Shown: positions 33,207-44,468, counted from the stretch's first letter. The stretch is DNA of 64,000 bases from Picochlorum sp. 'celeri' (GCA_010909725.1 JAACMV010000024.1:1054001-1118000), one strand, 5' to 3'. The notes: generated by a model from the sequence alone, not told the origin. A program made the numbers and translations.

Positions 33207-33891
33207 TTAATGATCCATGAACTTATCTATCAGCGCCGAGAATGCTGCAAACGATGCACACCCAACACACATGGCCTTGGGTCCTCCGCTGTGCGCAAGG
33301 ATCGCACCAGCCGTGCACCCAGCATATATGCTGTTATACATATCGTGCTTCGCCCTATATGTCTCAATAATACACTCTGATCCCGAAAACAAGGCCCCCA
33401 TCATACCAAACCCCTTTGCATATGACCTACACCATGGACAGAACATGAGACACCCGTCATCACAAGGACAAACACATGGACGCACATACTACGAGACCAC
33501 GTTGACTTTCCCACCTCTCTCATCACCTGTCTAAATGATTTTTTCGTCTCCGCTGTTGTTGACAACGTCCCGTCAATATGCTGCATGCATGACAATACCA
33601 AAAATCACCACCTGCCAGGCATAGAAGAGTACAAACATCCGCACATACCGATGTATCCATTGTCCCCATGAATATGCCAAACACTACTCCTAATCCTGTC
33701 CCCATGACACCTGAAAGAATCGTCCGAACAGCGCAATTGTTCATAAAATCCTCCTGAGCTATTGACTCAGGGGTAGGCATATCCAATCGCTGATACATCC
33801 CAGGACTCCCTGGCTTTCGTTTCTTTGGAGCATCTTGTGTTTTTATATTCTCAGAAGAACCGCTATCGATCGTTTGATTCTCAGTACTCAT
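33207..33891 (-). CDS. TIM22: Mitochondrial inner-membrane translocase TIM22
   Basis: Join 33891-33649, 33580-33498 and 33426-33207 (introns 68 and 71 nt), 181 aa. Exon 1 gives a hydrophilic N-terminus and [20 protein letters not shown]. Exon 2 gives the loop [20 protein letters not shown]. Exon 3 gives [20 protein letters not shown] and the C-terminal [11 protein letters not shown]. The second donor is GTCTCG, unusual but the only one that restores SYAKGFG in frame. TIM22 inserts carrier proteins into the inner membrane. Intron 1 has GTATGT..ATGCAG. Confidence 0.9.
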
Positions 33892-34042
33892 CGCCCTGTT
33901 GCTTTTATTTTTTCCTCCTTCGAATACCAGGAATTCCTTAGCGATTGAAAGAATACGAATGCTAATGCGCTATCAAATACCGTTTACAATATATGTAATA
34001 ATTTTAATGTGGAAAGAATCAGCCAAATCTGCTCGATCAAGA

Positions 34043-34985
34043 TCAGTCGCCATCTTTTTCATTGCATGCACTTGCCAGAGTTAGCTCCCGTAAATTAAAC
34101 TTGCTCAATGCCCTATATTTCCGAACTACCGCTGCTCCGCAGGTGCCTTTGATCACATTCACAAGTACAGTCTTATCTGGATTGTTCAGATCAACCTTGT
34201 ACGGAGGCTGATCGATGGCATTGGCATATGCATTGATGACATCCATTCGTTGCAATGAGGGTGGATGTGCCCTCCTTTCGCAGTCCACAGAGAATGTAGT
34301 CGTGATCGTACCATCGCTCTTAGGAAAGTGTTCTTTAGCGATGATCTTCCCCATGTCTTTGATATCATCCAATTCGGAGGATGATGTGTAATCAATAGGG
34401 TAGAATCGATTGCAGATCCGTGCCTTGTTCTGCCCAGTTTCCTTGGCAGTCTCTAATGCATGCATCACAATATCTGATGGCTGTGGTCCATCCTCATATT
34501 TGCATTCTATATACACCAGGGCAGAGATACCGACTTCTCTGATGGAAAAGTCCTGTTTGTCCTTGTCCTTGAGGTCTGCTATTTCATCTGCTAATAGTGA
34601 GCTGATATCATTCCCATCCCCTTTTTCCTTTGATTCATCCGACTCTTTAGATCCATGAGAATCTTTGAGTGCTTCGAATGATTCTGATAGGATGGCGAGA
34701 GCTTCTCTCCCAGCCTTCTTCTCCTGCCCCAGAATACAACTGACCAGCACTCCTCTGCTACCTTTTGGAATGCCCTTTACTTTGGAACTCTGCAATCGCA
34801 CCCATTAAATAATTATTTTGACTCATAATATACCGCTCTGTTCATGTATATGTGCCGTCTGTGGCGAGAATCACCCGGGAAGAGTAAATGCATGCAGAAT
34901 TCTGAGTTGCACGTACATCGAACCATTTCTTCCTTTTGCCCCGGCCTTCCCGCCGAGATCCACCATCAAATTGTCTTTTACTCAT
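34043..34985 (-). CDS. THUMPD1: THUMPD1/TAN1-type tRNA acetylation adaptor
   Basis: Join 34985-34917 and 34789-34043 (127-nt intron, GTACGT..TTGCAG), 271 aa. The exon 2 frame has no ATG at its start, and exon 1 (MSKRQFDGGSRREGRGKRKK onward) solves this in phase 0. The remainder has GSRGVLVSCILGQEKKAGRE and a THUMP domain ending in INAYANAIDQ..VDLNNPDKTVLVNVIKG, as in Tan1 and THUMPD1. These bind tRNA and recruit NAT10/Kre33 to make ac4C12 in Ser and Leu tRNAs. The start codon is only 18 bp from that of the divergent hydrolase gene. A TGTAA lies about 55 nt beyond the stop. Confidence 0.87.
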
Positions 34986-35003
34986 CAGGAATATAATTTT
35001 ACA

Positions 35004-35900
35004 ATGTCGAATCCACAGCATGGGCTGGTTGACTTTGTAAGGAAGCATGCCAGCAAGAAGTCATCTGCAGATGCGCAAGGAATTTGATCAGGTGTCCACG
35101 TCACCACGCGGATTTGGCCATAAAACCCTGCATTGCAACGCCAAGTCTCTCGTCTTTTACATTAAAAATTACCTATTTGTGAGAGGAGCACTGAAGATTC
35201 ATTGGAGACGATGGAGAAGATTGTTTTTGGTCCAAAGAAACTTCCAGGGTTTGTGTGTGGCCCCAAAGGGAAACCGGGAATCTTGGTGATCCAAGAATGG
35301 TGGGGAGTGACAGATATAATTAAAGGGCATGCACAGCAATTGGCGGAACAAGGGTATCGCACATTGATTCCCGATGTGTACAATGGGAAAATTGGAATTT
35401 CGAAAGAAGAGGCAAGCCATCTCATGGGCAATCTCGACTGGCCTCTGGCTGTTGATCAGCTTTGTGATGCTGTGGCGTACTTGAAGGATGAAGGAAGTCC
35501 AAAGGTCGGAGCTGTTGGGTTTTGCATGGGAGGAGCACTAAGCCTTGCAGCTGGGCAGCACTGTGGTATTAATGCTGCCGTGAGTTTTTATGGCACTCCT
35601 GCAAAGGAGTTGTGTCAGCCTGAGAATGTCAAAATTCCTGTGGAACTGCATGGTGGGGAGTTGGATGAGTCTAAAGGATTTTCAGACAAAGATACTATGG
35701 CAGCATGGGCAGAAGCGTGCAGTGGTGCAGGCGGTCAGGCAACATTCTATTTGTATGAGAACTGCGGGCATGCGTTTTTGAACCATGGGGAGGAGGCTGT
35801 TGCAAAAAGGAAGTTGATGGGATTCCCAGAGCCTTCAAAAGAGGTACAGGACCGAGCGTGGTCTCGATTGTATGCATTTTTCGGCGAGCATTTGATGTGA
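35004..35900 (+). CDS. Dienelactone hydrolase family protein
   Basis: Proposed join 35004-35036 and 35184-35900 (147-nt intron, GTAAGG..GTGAG), 249 aa; ATG 35211 in exon 2 is a shorter alternative. The alpha/beta hydrolase core has ILVIQEWWGV, then the nucleophile elbow GFCMGG (Cys as nucleophile), an acidic residue in the ELHGGELDESKGF block and His in NCGHAFLNHGEE. That is the Cys-Asp-His triad of dienelactone hydrolases. The eukaryotic substrate is unknown. The stop is 26 bp from the convergent phosphatase gene. Confidence 0.8.
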
Positions 35901-35925
35901 TGGCACAGTGATGTTTTAAATCATG

Positions 35926-38136
35926 TCAATATAACTGATGGCGGCAGAGTCCTTCAAGAACACCATCTGCTACTGTAGCATCGGTAACAACTATACGACC
36001 ATCTTGTGGTTGCTGTACTACCCACTCAACAAGAGCTTGCTGCGCATTTCCTACCACAATGGCAGGGTTTGGTCCCTCTAGCATCAAAATATCATTGCCA
36101 CTATCCCCTGCAGCAACACAACGATCCAACGCAACACCATACATTGTTCGAATGTGTTCAAGAGCTGCATGCTTTCCTGCATTTCCAGAGACACAATCCA
36201 AATACCTCCAGTCCATTGTCCCAGAGGAAATGAGTTTGAAATGTATCCCATCCTTCTCCAAACGTGTGTGAATCAATTGCGACACAGCATCCAAGGAGTC
36301 AACATGGACACTCAATGCAATCCTGTGCGGATGCTCACTTCCATCATCGAGCCAATTTACCTTGTCCTGGGAGTATTCCTGTATTGCTGCATTTGCTGCC
36401 TGGCGGACAATGTGTAAATCCCATCCCTCATCCAATGAGTGTGCCCAATCCATATCTTCATGCCATGATGAACCTGATGTACTCCCTCGATGCCCACGCT
36501 CTCTATCCAAAAGAAAAATCTTTGTCCCCACAGCAGAAATAATAGCATCTGGAATAGGCAAGACGCCCTTCATATGCTCAAGCAATCCCACGACTTGTCC
36601 AAGGGATCTCCCTGTATTGTAAACAAGGAAGGATCCTGTCAGCGCAGCTCTATCTTCCCAGTACTTGCCAAAACGTGCTGTTGAATCCACACCATGTGCT
36701 TCATGCCCCACAAGGGTACCATCAATGTCACTCACAAGCATCATTGGGGGTTCGCACGCCTGATTGAACGGGCGGATTGTACCCGAAGTCAATTTATACC
36801 CACCAGGGAAGCTACATGTGTAGACTCCACCATGCCCAGGGCGATCTTCAGCACCTGTTTCTGGATCAAAAGGAATAAATTCCAGTTCATCTGGTTTGAC
36901 TCCATCATGGTATGCGCTTGTCATAAACGTGCAACAATCCACGATGGCGTATTTCCAGCATTTTCCACCCAGCAATGTATCTGAACGATCAGCACAGCGT
37001 GCAGTGGTTTCATGGAAATCAAACTCCTGCCAATCAGTCAATGGCAACCCATCTTGCCCCAGCCATCGACCCTTTAACTTTGGTTCATTCCATCCTGTTG
37101 CATAAAACAACCTGATCGCAGGAGCTTGAGGCACTTTTAGGACGGGACCAATCTGCTTATCCTGGGAAGGAAGAACACGGGTCTCGCCATCCACCACAAA
37201 ATGAAATTTGAAATTTCCAGGAGGCAGACAGCAATCCAAAGTATGTTTGGAGGCAGCTTTTCCTTTCGATGTACCCGTAGGAAGCAACTTCAAAGGTCTC
37301 TGCCAATAATCCCATTCACCAACAACAGCAATATCTGACCCGCCAAGCAATGCCGTCGGCCAACTAAAATGCGCTGATGGATACACAAGCCTCATATTGT
37401 TATACGTACCACATGATTCATTGATCACGGGCTCTGAAGGAGACGTCACATATCGACCATCAACCACATATTTAAAATGGACCCTGCCAGGAGGAAGCAT
37501 CAATCCACAGGACCAGTCCTTCCCTGGACCAAGCCTTTCCAAAGGAAACTCGTGCGTCCACCCATCAAAACTCCCCTTGACACCCACAGTCTCGCATGGA
37601 ACATGTCGTGGCCATCGGAATATAGTCAATATGTACCCATCAGCAGGACGACTACCATCAATACGCGAACGAAGAGCTCCCTCTTCTGCACCCAGGGCAA
37701 CAGTCTCTCCACCACACTCTTCAGCCACAGCATCGGCATCGTCTTTCGTCGACGATGAAGACGATGAAGAATCGTTGAATCGAAAGAGTATACTTCGACA
37801 TGACATGAGCATCCGAGGAGGTTTGGACCCAACAATGAGAGATGCCGTGTCGGTTTTATAATGTCCCAAACCCAATACACTGCGCAGCCTCCTAGGATAG
37901 TCTGCCATTAAATGCAACTTGCATGTTCTATATTGCGCAGTAGAAGCACATGCGACACGCATCATGCACGAGTTCTCTACTACCAGACTCTGCCTTTGTG
38001 ACAGTTTCTTTGAACACTGAGCGTGTATCTGTAACGGGCTTTTATGGGTACGGATGCCACATATGTATACAATATCACTTCGATTTACAAGAAAAATTCC
38101 CCAACGAGGCAATTCATGGAGCTCAGAGGCATCCAT
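35926..38136 (-). CDS. CBM-fused sucrose-6-phosphate-phosphatase-like HAD protein
   Basis: 736 aa from ATG 38136 (a TTG at 38145 precedes it); ATGs near residues 58-59 (MMRVACAST) may be the true start of a transit peptide. After a Ser-rich stretch come two beta-sandwich modules of the AMPK/CBM48 type: VGVKGSFDGWTHEFPL..VHFKYVVDG (about 165-250) and IAVVGEWDYWQRPLKLL..FKFHFVVDG (about 265-345). A third module with IRLFYATGWNEP resembles CBM25/53 (about 348-450). From about 463 the HAD phosphatase domain has MLVSDIDGTLVG (nucleophile Asp), NTGRSL, ISSGTMDWRYLD, and GDSGND, as in sucrose-phosphate phosphatase. Starch or glucan binding coupled to dephosphorylation is inferred. Confidence 0.8.
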   Translation of the reverse strand: MDASELHELPRWGIFLVNRSDIVYICGIRTHKSPLQIHAQCSKKLSQRQSLVVENSCMMRVACASTAQYRTCKLHLMADYPRRLRSVLGLGHYKTDTASLIVGSKPPRMLMSCRSILFRFNDSSSSSSSTKDDADAVAEECGGETVALGAEEGALRSRIDGSRPADGYILTIFRWPRHVPCETVGVKGSFDGWTHEFPLERLGPGKDWSCGLMLPPGRVHFKYVVDGRYVTSPSEPVINESCGTYNNMRLVYPSAHFSWPTALLGGSDIAVVGEWDYWQRPLKLLPTGTSKGKAASKHTLDCCLPPGNFKFHFVVDGETRVLPSQDKQIGPVLKVPQAPAIRLFYATGWNEPKLKGRWLGQDGLPLTDWQEFDFHETTARCADRSDTLLGGKCWKYAIVDCCTFMTSAYHDGVKPDELEFIPFDPETGAEDRPGHGGVYTCSFPGGYKLTSGTIRPFNQACEPPMMLVSDIDGTLVGHEAHGVDSTARFGKYWEDRAALTGSFLVYNTGRSLGQVVGLLEHMKGVLPIPDAIISAVGTKIFLLDRERGHRGSTSGSSWHEDMDWAHSLDEGWDLHIVRQAANAAIQEYSQDKVNWLDDGSEHPHRIALSVHVDSLDAVSQLIHTRLEKDGIHFKLISSGTMDWRYLDCVSGNAGKHAALEHIRTMYGVALDRCVAAGDSGNDILMLEGPNPAIVVGNAQQALVEWVVQQPQDGRIVVTDATVADGVLEGLCRHQLY

Positions 38137-38543
38137 GAAATCCAATGGGGTACGGAAGAAGGCTCAGTTTGACCTCATGAAATCTAATGTAGATACTCTG
38201 TGTACATGCAGGCGATGCCGCTGGATGTCCAGCACGATTGCTATTTAAAATTCATTATTTAATGTATAGGGGTGGTTTGAAATACTGATTGGTTGGTTTG
38301 AGGGGCTTTTGGGAAGATTTTTCATGGTGTCATTGAAGGTCATTAGAAAGTCGACTGGCAAGGGTCTCTATTGACGAATTTCATCGTCCTTGTTAGCACA
38401 CGTTATATGTCTTATATATTCGGTGCATTGGGTATATCAGCATAGGAAAGCAGGATTTTCTGGACTCGACATTTAAAAGCTCAAATCTTTTTTTTTTGAC
38501 ACAAGCCGGTGTTTTAGCAGCACTGTGAGATGGTTGCGATTTG
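38137..38543. other. Divergent intergenic region, phosphatase fusion and BRCT-BAH gene
   Basis: 407 bp with no recognisable gene, RNA or strong repeat. It probably holds two divergent promoters. A poly-T run lies at 38487-38496, in the presumed 5' UTR of the BRCT-BAH gene. Confidence 0.4.
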
Positions 38544-41500
38544 ATGGATACAGAAGACGAGCCTGTTGATATTGTGTCAGGAGGAGAAGCGAAGGAGATG
38601 GATAAAGAGGCGGAGAGTATCCTAAAGGACTGGTCCCAAGAGAAGGAGATACCAAGTCTGCAAGGCAGGTTGGCAGAGTCCTGGCGGTTGGTGGATCGAT
38701 GGAATTTGGAGCGTGCAAATCCTGACAGTATTCTGAAAGAGAATGTGATTGTGTGGTCGATGAGTGCTTTTATGGATGAGGTTTTTGGGGCCAACTGGGT
38801 CAGCAGAATTCCTGCCCAGGTGAGTATTCATTGTGTTGATATGATACTGAATGTCGGCATATGTCGGTTGACCTATACTGCGTGCATGTGTAGAATTTTG
38901 AGTTTGGGACGTTTAGCATTGCGGACGCGATGATGAAGCTGGAAGAGGAATCTTCGAAAGATGGCCATACTGTGAGGTTGCTGAAAAACCTCACGTTTGA
39001 TGTTGAGGATGTGATTGCCGAGGATGATGGCGAATCGAGTCTATCAGATTTGGATGATGTCTTGAAAAAAGAATTTCCTCTCTTGTACAGCGATAATGTT
39101 GCGGAGCGGGGCTATCTTGGTGTATCAATCTCTGTAGAAGCTGAGGAGAGCATGCCAGTGACGCATTCAGCAGCAGGTACTGGTCCGCAAGAAGAGAGGC
39201 AAATCGAACAAAAACCGGGTGAAATGCTTGAAGATGGCAAGGGAAGGCCATTGTTGGAATCTATGCGGTCGAATTACCAGGATGGCAGTTTTAGATTTCA
39301 GGAGCCACATGAGAGTGAAGGAGGCGTCGCTGCGATAGGGGGTAGGTCTTTTTTATTGCCAGATGCACTCCGCACAGAGGAATCTGTCATTGAGGAATGT
39401 CCTCGTGGGATGAGTCAAAATGGTCTACTGGCATCCATGAGGAACATGGCTGGGAAACTCAACACGCAGTTGGAGTCTCCAGTCCTGAATGATCGTGATA
39501 ATGACCAGGGAGGGGATGCCATGTGCACTCCAAATATTGTTCCCGAGTCTCAAACAGAAATACCTGCTCAAAATGCGGCCAATCAGGCCATGGACATGTT
39601 ACATTCTGATCCAGCACATGGTGTCCCGGCTGAGAATGAAGCAGATCAGAAACAAGAGAAGAAAGCTGCGCGGCAAAAGCGGCTGGCTAATCAACGGAAG
39701 CAGCACTATTCAGCAGTTATGGCACCAAGAGATGTCTCTCGGCCAGATATTGGTTCATCCTTGCAGAACTTGAAAACACGACGGCGAGTTTCTTCCAAAG
39801 TAAAGTCCCCTGCCGGTGTTGAAAAAGGGACAGAAGAGCCAATTCTGAGCGGACTTGGTATATCGACAGAAGTTTTTGCACCAACGTGTACAGATAAAGA
39901 AGACACGGCACTGAATGAGGACGAAACTTTGCCAGAGAGGAGATCTAAAAGGCGTCAATCAAAGCAGGGCACAAAAAAGACAACCACTGGGACAAGAAGC
40001 AAAAGAGATGCTAGCGCACCCAAAAACTCTGATGGGATGGTAAAGAATAATGGTGTCTCTCAGAACACAGTTGTTTCAGAGAAGCGTAAGAAGGTCACAA
40101 ATAATAATGTTGTTGTTGCAGAGAAGCGTAAGAGGGGCACACATGATGACGTTGTTCCAGAGAAGGTGAGTGCAACACCAAAGCGGACTCGGCGGAGAAG
40201 GAGTACCAGTGCAACGCCTGTGGTGTCTGCTAAAGTATCAAAGAAGGACAAAGATCAGACACCAGCGCCAAAGGTTAAAAAACTTGATTTCACCAATCCT
40301 CCTGAAAAAGTTGGCTGTCCCAAGTGCAGATGGAGAGGTTGCAAGAAGTGTCGAGGCTATACCCTGGCAGAATTACGTGAATGGGAACAGCAAAATAGTC
40401 TAGAAAAGGTGAAAAATGATGGACCTACACCGAATCATTCTGAAAGGTCTGCTGGGACAATGGTGAAGCAGAGCAAGAAACAGAAGAACGAAAAGCAACT
40501 GCAGCTACTGCAGGGATTTACATTTTTTGTGACAATCTTGGACAAATCTCTTAAAAATTTGGTCATTGAAGAAATCACAACTATGGGAGGGAAGATAGAG
40601 GACAATCTGTCGAATATTTTAAAGGGCTCTGGCACAAATGTACGGACAAGAAAATCTTCCACAGATCAGTCAAACACGCTAGTAGTAACCAACAATGCCA
40701 AAAACAAGACCATCAAAGCGATCCTTGCGCGGGTAGCAGGAATTCCTTTTGTCACTCCAGATTGGGTTCATGCATGCAAAGAAAAGAATAGTGTTGGCTC
40801 TCTCAGTACTAGGTCCCATAATGTCTTGTTGGGCAGAAATACCAAAGGAGTGGGCCCAATGTTACAAAACCTCCGGATACTATTAGTGATCGACAAGAAA
40901 AATAAAGCAACCAAAATGTTTGAAACTTTACTGAAGCATCTGGGTGCCACCTGTGTAGCTTCTTTGGACCCAGAATTAGGACACGGAACATGTGATCTCG
41001 TTTTGTATGGTACGGTCTGATGCATGGGCTTTTGCGTATTCCAACCAATTGTTCATATTTTCTTGTGATTGTATGCAGATTCTTCTAGCGATGCACCGGA
41101 TTTAAAGGCCGAGATCCATCGATTGGAGAGGATTGCTAGGAGACTCAGGATTCCATCATATCCGCTGTCATGGCTTACAGATGGTATCGTGTCTGAAGGA
41201 AAGTTTTCGCCATCGATTCCGTCGCTCAAGCATCGGGAGAAGGAAAAGGATGTACCTACTGTTATTCCAGCCACAGAGGAGGAGGAATCGGAGGAAGAGT
41301 CTCTCCAAGTTTCCATCGGAGCCAAAGAAGACCAACCACAGGACCAGCATCCCATTGAGAGAAATCATACTCCTGCCACGGCCATGCAAGGGAATTCAGA
41401 ACGCGAAGAACATAATAAAGAGCCCGCACCATTTCAAGTAGGAACTACCGCTGTATCCAGTCTCTTGAGAGAGACTGTTCATACAGACCCTTCATCAATG

Positions 41501-42001
41501 AATCTTCTTCCTCGATGGAGGCTCATGGATCCTTGTGATCCGCCTGATGGGTTCAAGAGGAGCCCGGTTCGACAATACTTCAAGACAGCGATCTCTGACG
41601 ATGAAAAAATCAGTGTTGATGACTTTGTGAAACTTCTGCCAGACCCAGGAAGGCATGGCCCCAAAATTGCACAGGTTGTTGCTCTGTGGAAGCAAACTGG
41701 AATGCCAGATGGAAACAAAATCTTTGGCAAATTCAGAAGATATTACAGGTTTGACGAAACATCCATCACTCTCATGCAAATTACAAGAGAGGACGGGGGT
41801 AACAGGATCTTTGAAACCAATCATTTCGAAGACAACCTTCCAGTTGCATCGGTCATGTCAAAATGCAACGTGGAAATACTGCAGTCCCCCATGGTGTCAC
41901 GGGATATGCTGACCGAGGATGGCCAAGCAAGTACTGATCCAATTCTTTACTGCACAGCCTTCTATGACTATGAAACGGGGGCAATCCTTCCTCTGCATTA
42001 G
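38544..42001 (+). CDS. Tandem-BRCT plus BAH-like chromatin protein
   Basis: Join 38544-38819, 38894-41009 and 41079-42001 (introns 74 and 69 nt), 1104 aa. All three exons join in phase, and the second intron interrupts the second BRCT. Layout: acidic N-terminus with a predicted helical segment, a long disordered Lys/Ser-rich region, a possible zinc knuckle CPKCRWRGCKKC near residue 566, BRCT1 from about 630 (GFTFFVTILDKSL..FVTPDWVHAC), BRCT2 from about 750 (NLRILLVID.. to YPLSWLTDGIV near 825), then an acidic linker and a BAH-like domain at about 970-1104 (GKFRRYYRFDET..NHFEDNLPVASVMSKCNV). The two BRCTs resemble those of 53BP1 and Crb2. The name of an orthologue is not known to me. Confidence 0.75.
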
Positions 42002-42064
42002 GGTACAAAGACATGAATGATCTCCAGGATGGCAGTCATGGATGCATCCCTGTTTCAGCCTCCT

Positions 42065-42088
42065 TATCTGGATGGCACTATCCAGATA
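42065..42088. repeat. Perfect stem-loop after the BRCT-BAH gene
   Basis: A 9-bp inverted repeat (TATCTGGAT at 42065-42073 and ATCCAGATA at 42080-42088) flanks a 6-nt loop, 64 bp after the stop. It could be a 3'-UTR hairpin or a dyad in the FabD promoter, since FabD starts at 42160. Confidence 0.45.
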
Positions 42089-42159
42089 GGCATTAATTTT
42101 ACTCAAATATTGCCTTGACGACATATCTATATTATTTATCAACGTAAATAGTGAACAAA

Positions 42160-43457
42160 ATGGCTCAAATGTTAAGATCGACTGTTTCCATCAACTCCAC
42201 ATTTGGGTACGCATGTATCTGTGCAACTTTTTCAGATCCACCATCTGAGTGGCGCTCATAGTAGCACATTGTCATCCCATTATTAATACAATTTATTACT
42301 GCAGAAGATCGACCGTGCAAAGGAGAGTTCAGTGCCGCAGAGGAATCACAGTTGCAGCCATCGACAGGGTACGGAACCTGAATGATCCACTAGTATGAAA
42401 CAAACGCAATTATATTCCAATACTATCTATATGCAGCCTGAATCGGATACCAAATTCGACGGATATGAGCCAAAGGTGGCCTTTTTCTTCCCTGGCCAGG
42501 GTGCTCAGACTGTTGGGATGGCAAAAGATGTTGTCGCCGAGATTCCAAAGGCAAAGGAGCTGTTTGAGCAAGCCTCTGACATCTTGGGATACGATCTTCT
42601 TCAAGTGTGTGCTGAAGGGCCAAAAGAGAAGCTCGACTCGACGGCTGTCAGTCAGCCAGCCATCTTTGTCTCCAGTCTTGCTGCCATTGAAAAGCTCAGA
42701 TCTGAGGAGGGAGATGTACGTAGTTCACTTACAGCACACCCACACGATATTACAATACTAATAATTCTTCCAAATCATGCAGGATGCTGTAAACAAGGCA
42801 AATGTTGCCGCCGGACTTTCCTTGGGAGAGTACACTGCATTGACCTATGCTGGTGCCATGTCTTTTGAAGACGGACTGAAATTAGTCGAACTCCGTGGAC
42901 AGAGCATGCAGGCTGCAGCTGATGCAAAACCTTCTGGTATGGTTTCAGTGATTGGACTCTCTGCTGACAAAGTTGCCGAGCTCTGCGAAGCAGCTACCGC
43001 AGAAGTTGGAGCAGACAAGGGTGTGAAAATTGCCAACTACCTCTGCAATGGAAATTACGCTGTCAGTGGGGGGATTGAGGGATGCGAAGCAGTTCAAAAG
43101 CTGGCAAAAGATTTTAAAGCTCGCATGACGGTGCCACTTGCAGTCGCTGGAGCTTTCCATACCGAGTATATGGAGCCAGCTGCAGAGAAGCTTCAGGCAG
43201 CATTGGACGCCACAACCATTGTAGAGCCACGCATCCCTGTGGTCTCCAATGTCGACGCCATGCCACACACCGATCCAGAAACCATCAAAAAGATCTTAGC
43301 GCTTCAGCTGACATCCCCCGTGCAGTGGGAGACCACTCTCAAGACCCTGTTGGACAAGGGCTTGGAAGAGTCTTTTGAGATTGGACCAAACAAGGTTATT
43401 GCAGGCATTATGAAGAGAATTGATAGAAAACATTCCGTTACAAACATCACTGTGTAA
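42160..43457 (+). CDS. FABD: Plastid malonyl-CoA:ACP transacylase FabD
   Basis: Join 42160-42206, 42305-42368, 42437-42715 and 42783-43457 (introns 98, 68 and 67 nt), 354 aa. Exons 1 and 2 encode a transit peptide (MAQMLRSTVSINSTFG then RSTVQRRVQCRRGITVAAID). Exon 3 starts the enzyme: AFFFPGQGAQTVGMAK. Exon 4 has the nucleophile elbow GLSLGEYTAL, then VAGAFHTEYM with the active-site His. FabD loads malonate on ACP in type II fatty acid synthesis in the plastid stroma. All four exons join in phase with GT..AG ends. The stop overlaps a TGTAA (GTG TAA). A downstream ATG at 42395 lies in intron 2 and would give a leaderless form. Confidence 0.93.
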
Positions 43458-43486
43458 CTTTATTTTTGTCTATAGTACCATGCTCT

Positions 43487-44468
43487 CTATACAGCTGGCG
43501 TTGGACCCGTCACATCCGTCGCAAGCAAGGCAGCTGCTGCCGGATGACCAACATTCATCAACAACTGAGCCAGCCAGCGCCTCGTCGTCTGATCATCTTT
43601 CAAGCACGCTGTGAACTGTGGATTCCTCAGAGGATCCGGCAAACATTGCCTCAGCGCCTCTCGAGCTCTAGTATTATCAGAAAGTCTAAGATAACAGCGC
43701 ACAATATGTTTCAAAAGTCTCACACTCGACTGCTCCGCCAAACCAGTCACCATGGATGATAGCACTGCACTCACTGCAAAGAAGCGCTCAGCTGTCGCAC
43801 AAATATACGATAAACCAGCGTTATCTAGCAATATTTTCTGAACAATAAACGTCGCCACTGTTTTGGACAGCTCGCTACCAGTCTCCATGGTTCTCAAGCA
43901 CAAGGGAATGATTTCAGTGGACAATAAAAAACTAATAACCTCTGGATCATCAACCTTGACAAGCGCACCAATCACCCCCAAGCTCGTCAATCGTAAATAT
44001 TCAAACGGCCTTGTCTTGCTCGCCGTATTCAGAAATGGATACAGAAAGAGAGGTATATGCGCCTTTAAGAACAATGTCCTCGTCTCCCCATGGGATGCTA
44101 CACACTGCAGTAACGCCAACGCATTACAAACTCTATTAGATGCGTGCGCTGTCAAAGACGGAGGCTGTAACATTGGGTATATCGACACAATCTCCTGCAG
44201 CAAGGCAGACATGGTTCCAAAACTATGCCATAAACACGGTGCCAACTCTGGAAAAGACTCTCGCTCCTTGCTCAGTTTCAGCAATGCCGTTTCCTTCATT
44301 GACGGATTCGTCAGATCTAATACCAATTGCTCCTACAATAGCAGTGGGTAATTAATCATCATCATGCTTTTGTCAGTTCAACACACGTCAACACAGCTAT
44401 ACAAGCACCCGAGGAGAGTCTACTCCTCACCCCAACCAAACCCTCTGGTTTATACCATCACATACCAT
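43487..44468 (-). CDS. CNOT9: CCR4-NOT subunit CNOT9 (RCD1/CAF40)
   Basis: Proposed join 44468-44466 and 44332-43487 (133-nt intron, GTATGT..TTGTAG), 282 aa. Exon 2 begins [20 protein letters not shown], aligning with the CNOT9 N-terminus but without an in-frame ATG. The nearest suitable exon consists of the ATG alone. An alternative 5' exon ending at a weaker GTTTGG donor adds 8 residues. The armadillo repeats are conserved throughout ([54 protein letters not shown]). CNOT9 is a peptide-binding subunit of the mRNA deadenylase complex. A TTACA (TGTAA on this strand) is 45 nt past the stop. Confidence 0.88.

Noticed and set aside
41018..41080. Separate genes at 38930-41020 and 41069-42001
   Set aside because: The second frame has no ATG at its start. 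A GT..GCAG intron at 41010-41078 joins the frames in phase in the middle of a BRCT domain.
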